This document shows positions 44,758 to 44,977 of a stretch of DNA of 44,977 nt, in pieces (within the stretch, counting starts at the first letter, position 1; every line of letters begins with the position of its first letter). The notes below the pieces were generated by a model. The model was not told the DNA's origin and did no database searches. It saw only the letters and a program-made list of their open reading frames with translations. Where the stretch lies: positions 1 to 44,977 of the forward strand of contig JAGAJL010000005.1 in NCBI GenBank assembly GCA_017626095.1, in the 5' to 3' direction. Position numbers and translations under genes: made by a program. The stretch comes from Lachnospiraceae bacterium. GTDB lineage: Bacteria; Bacillota; Clostridia; Lachnospirales; Lachnospiraceae.

Positions 44758-44786
44758 TTGACATCTGCTATTTTTGAAACTATAAT
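44758..44786 (+). promoter_or_regulatory. Consensus sigma-A promoter of the gene at the right edge
   Basis: TTGACA (44758-44763), 17 bp, TATAAT (44781-44786): both boxes and the spacer are perfect. Upstream lies a palindrome, AACGAA-AA-TTCGTT (44723-44736), which could be an operator. Confidence 0.85.
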
Positions 44787-44792
44787 ACAAAC

Positions 44793-44949
44793 TATCTTAA
44801 GTGAAAACATCTGCTGTAAATCACATCTTCAGCAATATCTTGGCATTCGCCAACATTTTTCACAGAGAAATAATTTTATATGTTGGCGGAGTTTGGATTT
44901 GTTTTGAAAATCTATTTTTACTCATGGCTCCGCCGGTAAGGAGGATTAT
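44793..44949 (+). ncRNA. Structured leader with two competing hairpins
   Basis: The roughly 155-base 5' UTR can form CGCCAACAT (44848-44856) with ATGTTGGCG (44880-44888), or GGCGGAG (44885-44891) with CTCCGCC (44928-44934). The two pairings share GGCG, so they exclude each other, and the second ends 3 bases before the AAGGAGG ribosome site. This is the layout of a translational switch. I do not recognise a known riboswitch class. Confidence 0.45.
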
Positions 44950-44977
44950 ATGAGTAAAAAGAAATTTGAAGAACTGG
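44950..44977 (+). CDS. Start of an unidentified protein, truncated by window edge
   Basis: ATG 44950 with AAGGAGG seven bases upstream opens MSKKKFEEL and runs off the window. Only nine codons are visible, too few to name. The strong promoter and structured leader suggest a highly or specifically regulated gene. Confidence 0.6.

Noticed and set aside
44793-44949. Known riboswitch such as cyclic-di-GMP GEMM
   Set aside because: None of the conserved GEMM core segments could be found; only the competing stems are supported.

Overview
The window reads as chromosome of a motile, low-GC Clostridia member, most likely Lachnospiraceae. The evidence is the Firmicutes-type str/rif ribosomal cluster with an L10 leader, a short flagellin, sigma-28 (sigD-type) promoters, a FlaG-FliD-FliS-FlgN block and many XRE/LytTR regulators. 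Genus assignment is inference; no rRNA or tRNA gene is visible.

Layout. (1) 1-1840: the right edge of an integrated element: a truncated excisionase-like gene, an XRE repressor with four matching palindromic operators, and an AT-rich HNH-like zinc protein, ending in a terminator beside tuf. (2) 1860-20340: the housekeeping cluster, all on the minus strand, read right to left: rpmG-secE-nusG-rplK-rplA, a CapA-family gene, rplJ-rplL, rpoB-rpoC, rpsL-rpsG-fusA-tuf. It is cut into units by visible promoters and terminators, with an L10 attenuator and two copies of a candidate L1-binding leader. (3) 20380-25360: a FliD-like protein, a CMP-sugar synthetase fused to a HAD phosphatase, and three regulators (small XRE, LytTR, XRE with an S24-like tail). 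(4) 25349-27312: a HipA-like kinase carrying its own HTH, overlapped by a small partner gene, then a decayed small ORF. (5) 27351-32893: four glycosyltransferase-type genes. (6) 33025-39360: flagellin with a sigma-28 promoter and a CsrA-like leader, a LicD/TagF-like fusion, then flgN, fliS, fliD and flaG under a second sigma-28 promoter. (7) 39400-44594: a DUF4422 glycosyltransferase relic, a three-gene rpe/ispD-like/polyol-dehydrogenase operon, an IS1380-type relic, and a stand-alone TagF-like protein behind a third sigma-28 promoter. (8) 44758-44977: a strong promoter and structured leader opening a gene that runs off the window.

How it fits together. Regions 3 to 7 look like a flagellar glycosylation locus wrapped around the flagellin/cap genes. 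It holds SunS-like GT2-TPR enzymes, a CgeB-like transferase, a CMP-sugar synthetase and a set of enzymes able to make a CDP-pentitol. It also holds two TagF-like domains, one fused to LicD; both families can use CDP-polyols. The sigma-28 promoter on the stand-alone TagF-like gene ties it to late flagellar expression. The working hypothesis, inferred and untested, is that flagellin or its glycan is decorated with pentitol-phosphate or a similar phospho-group.
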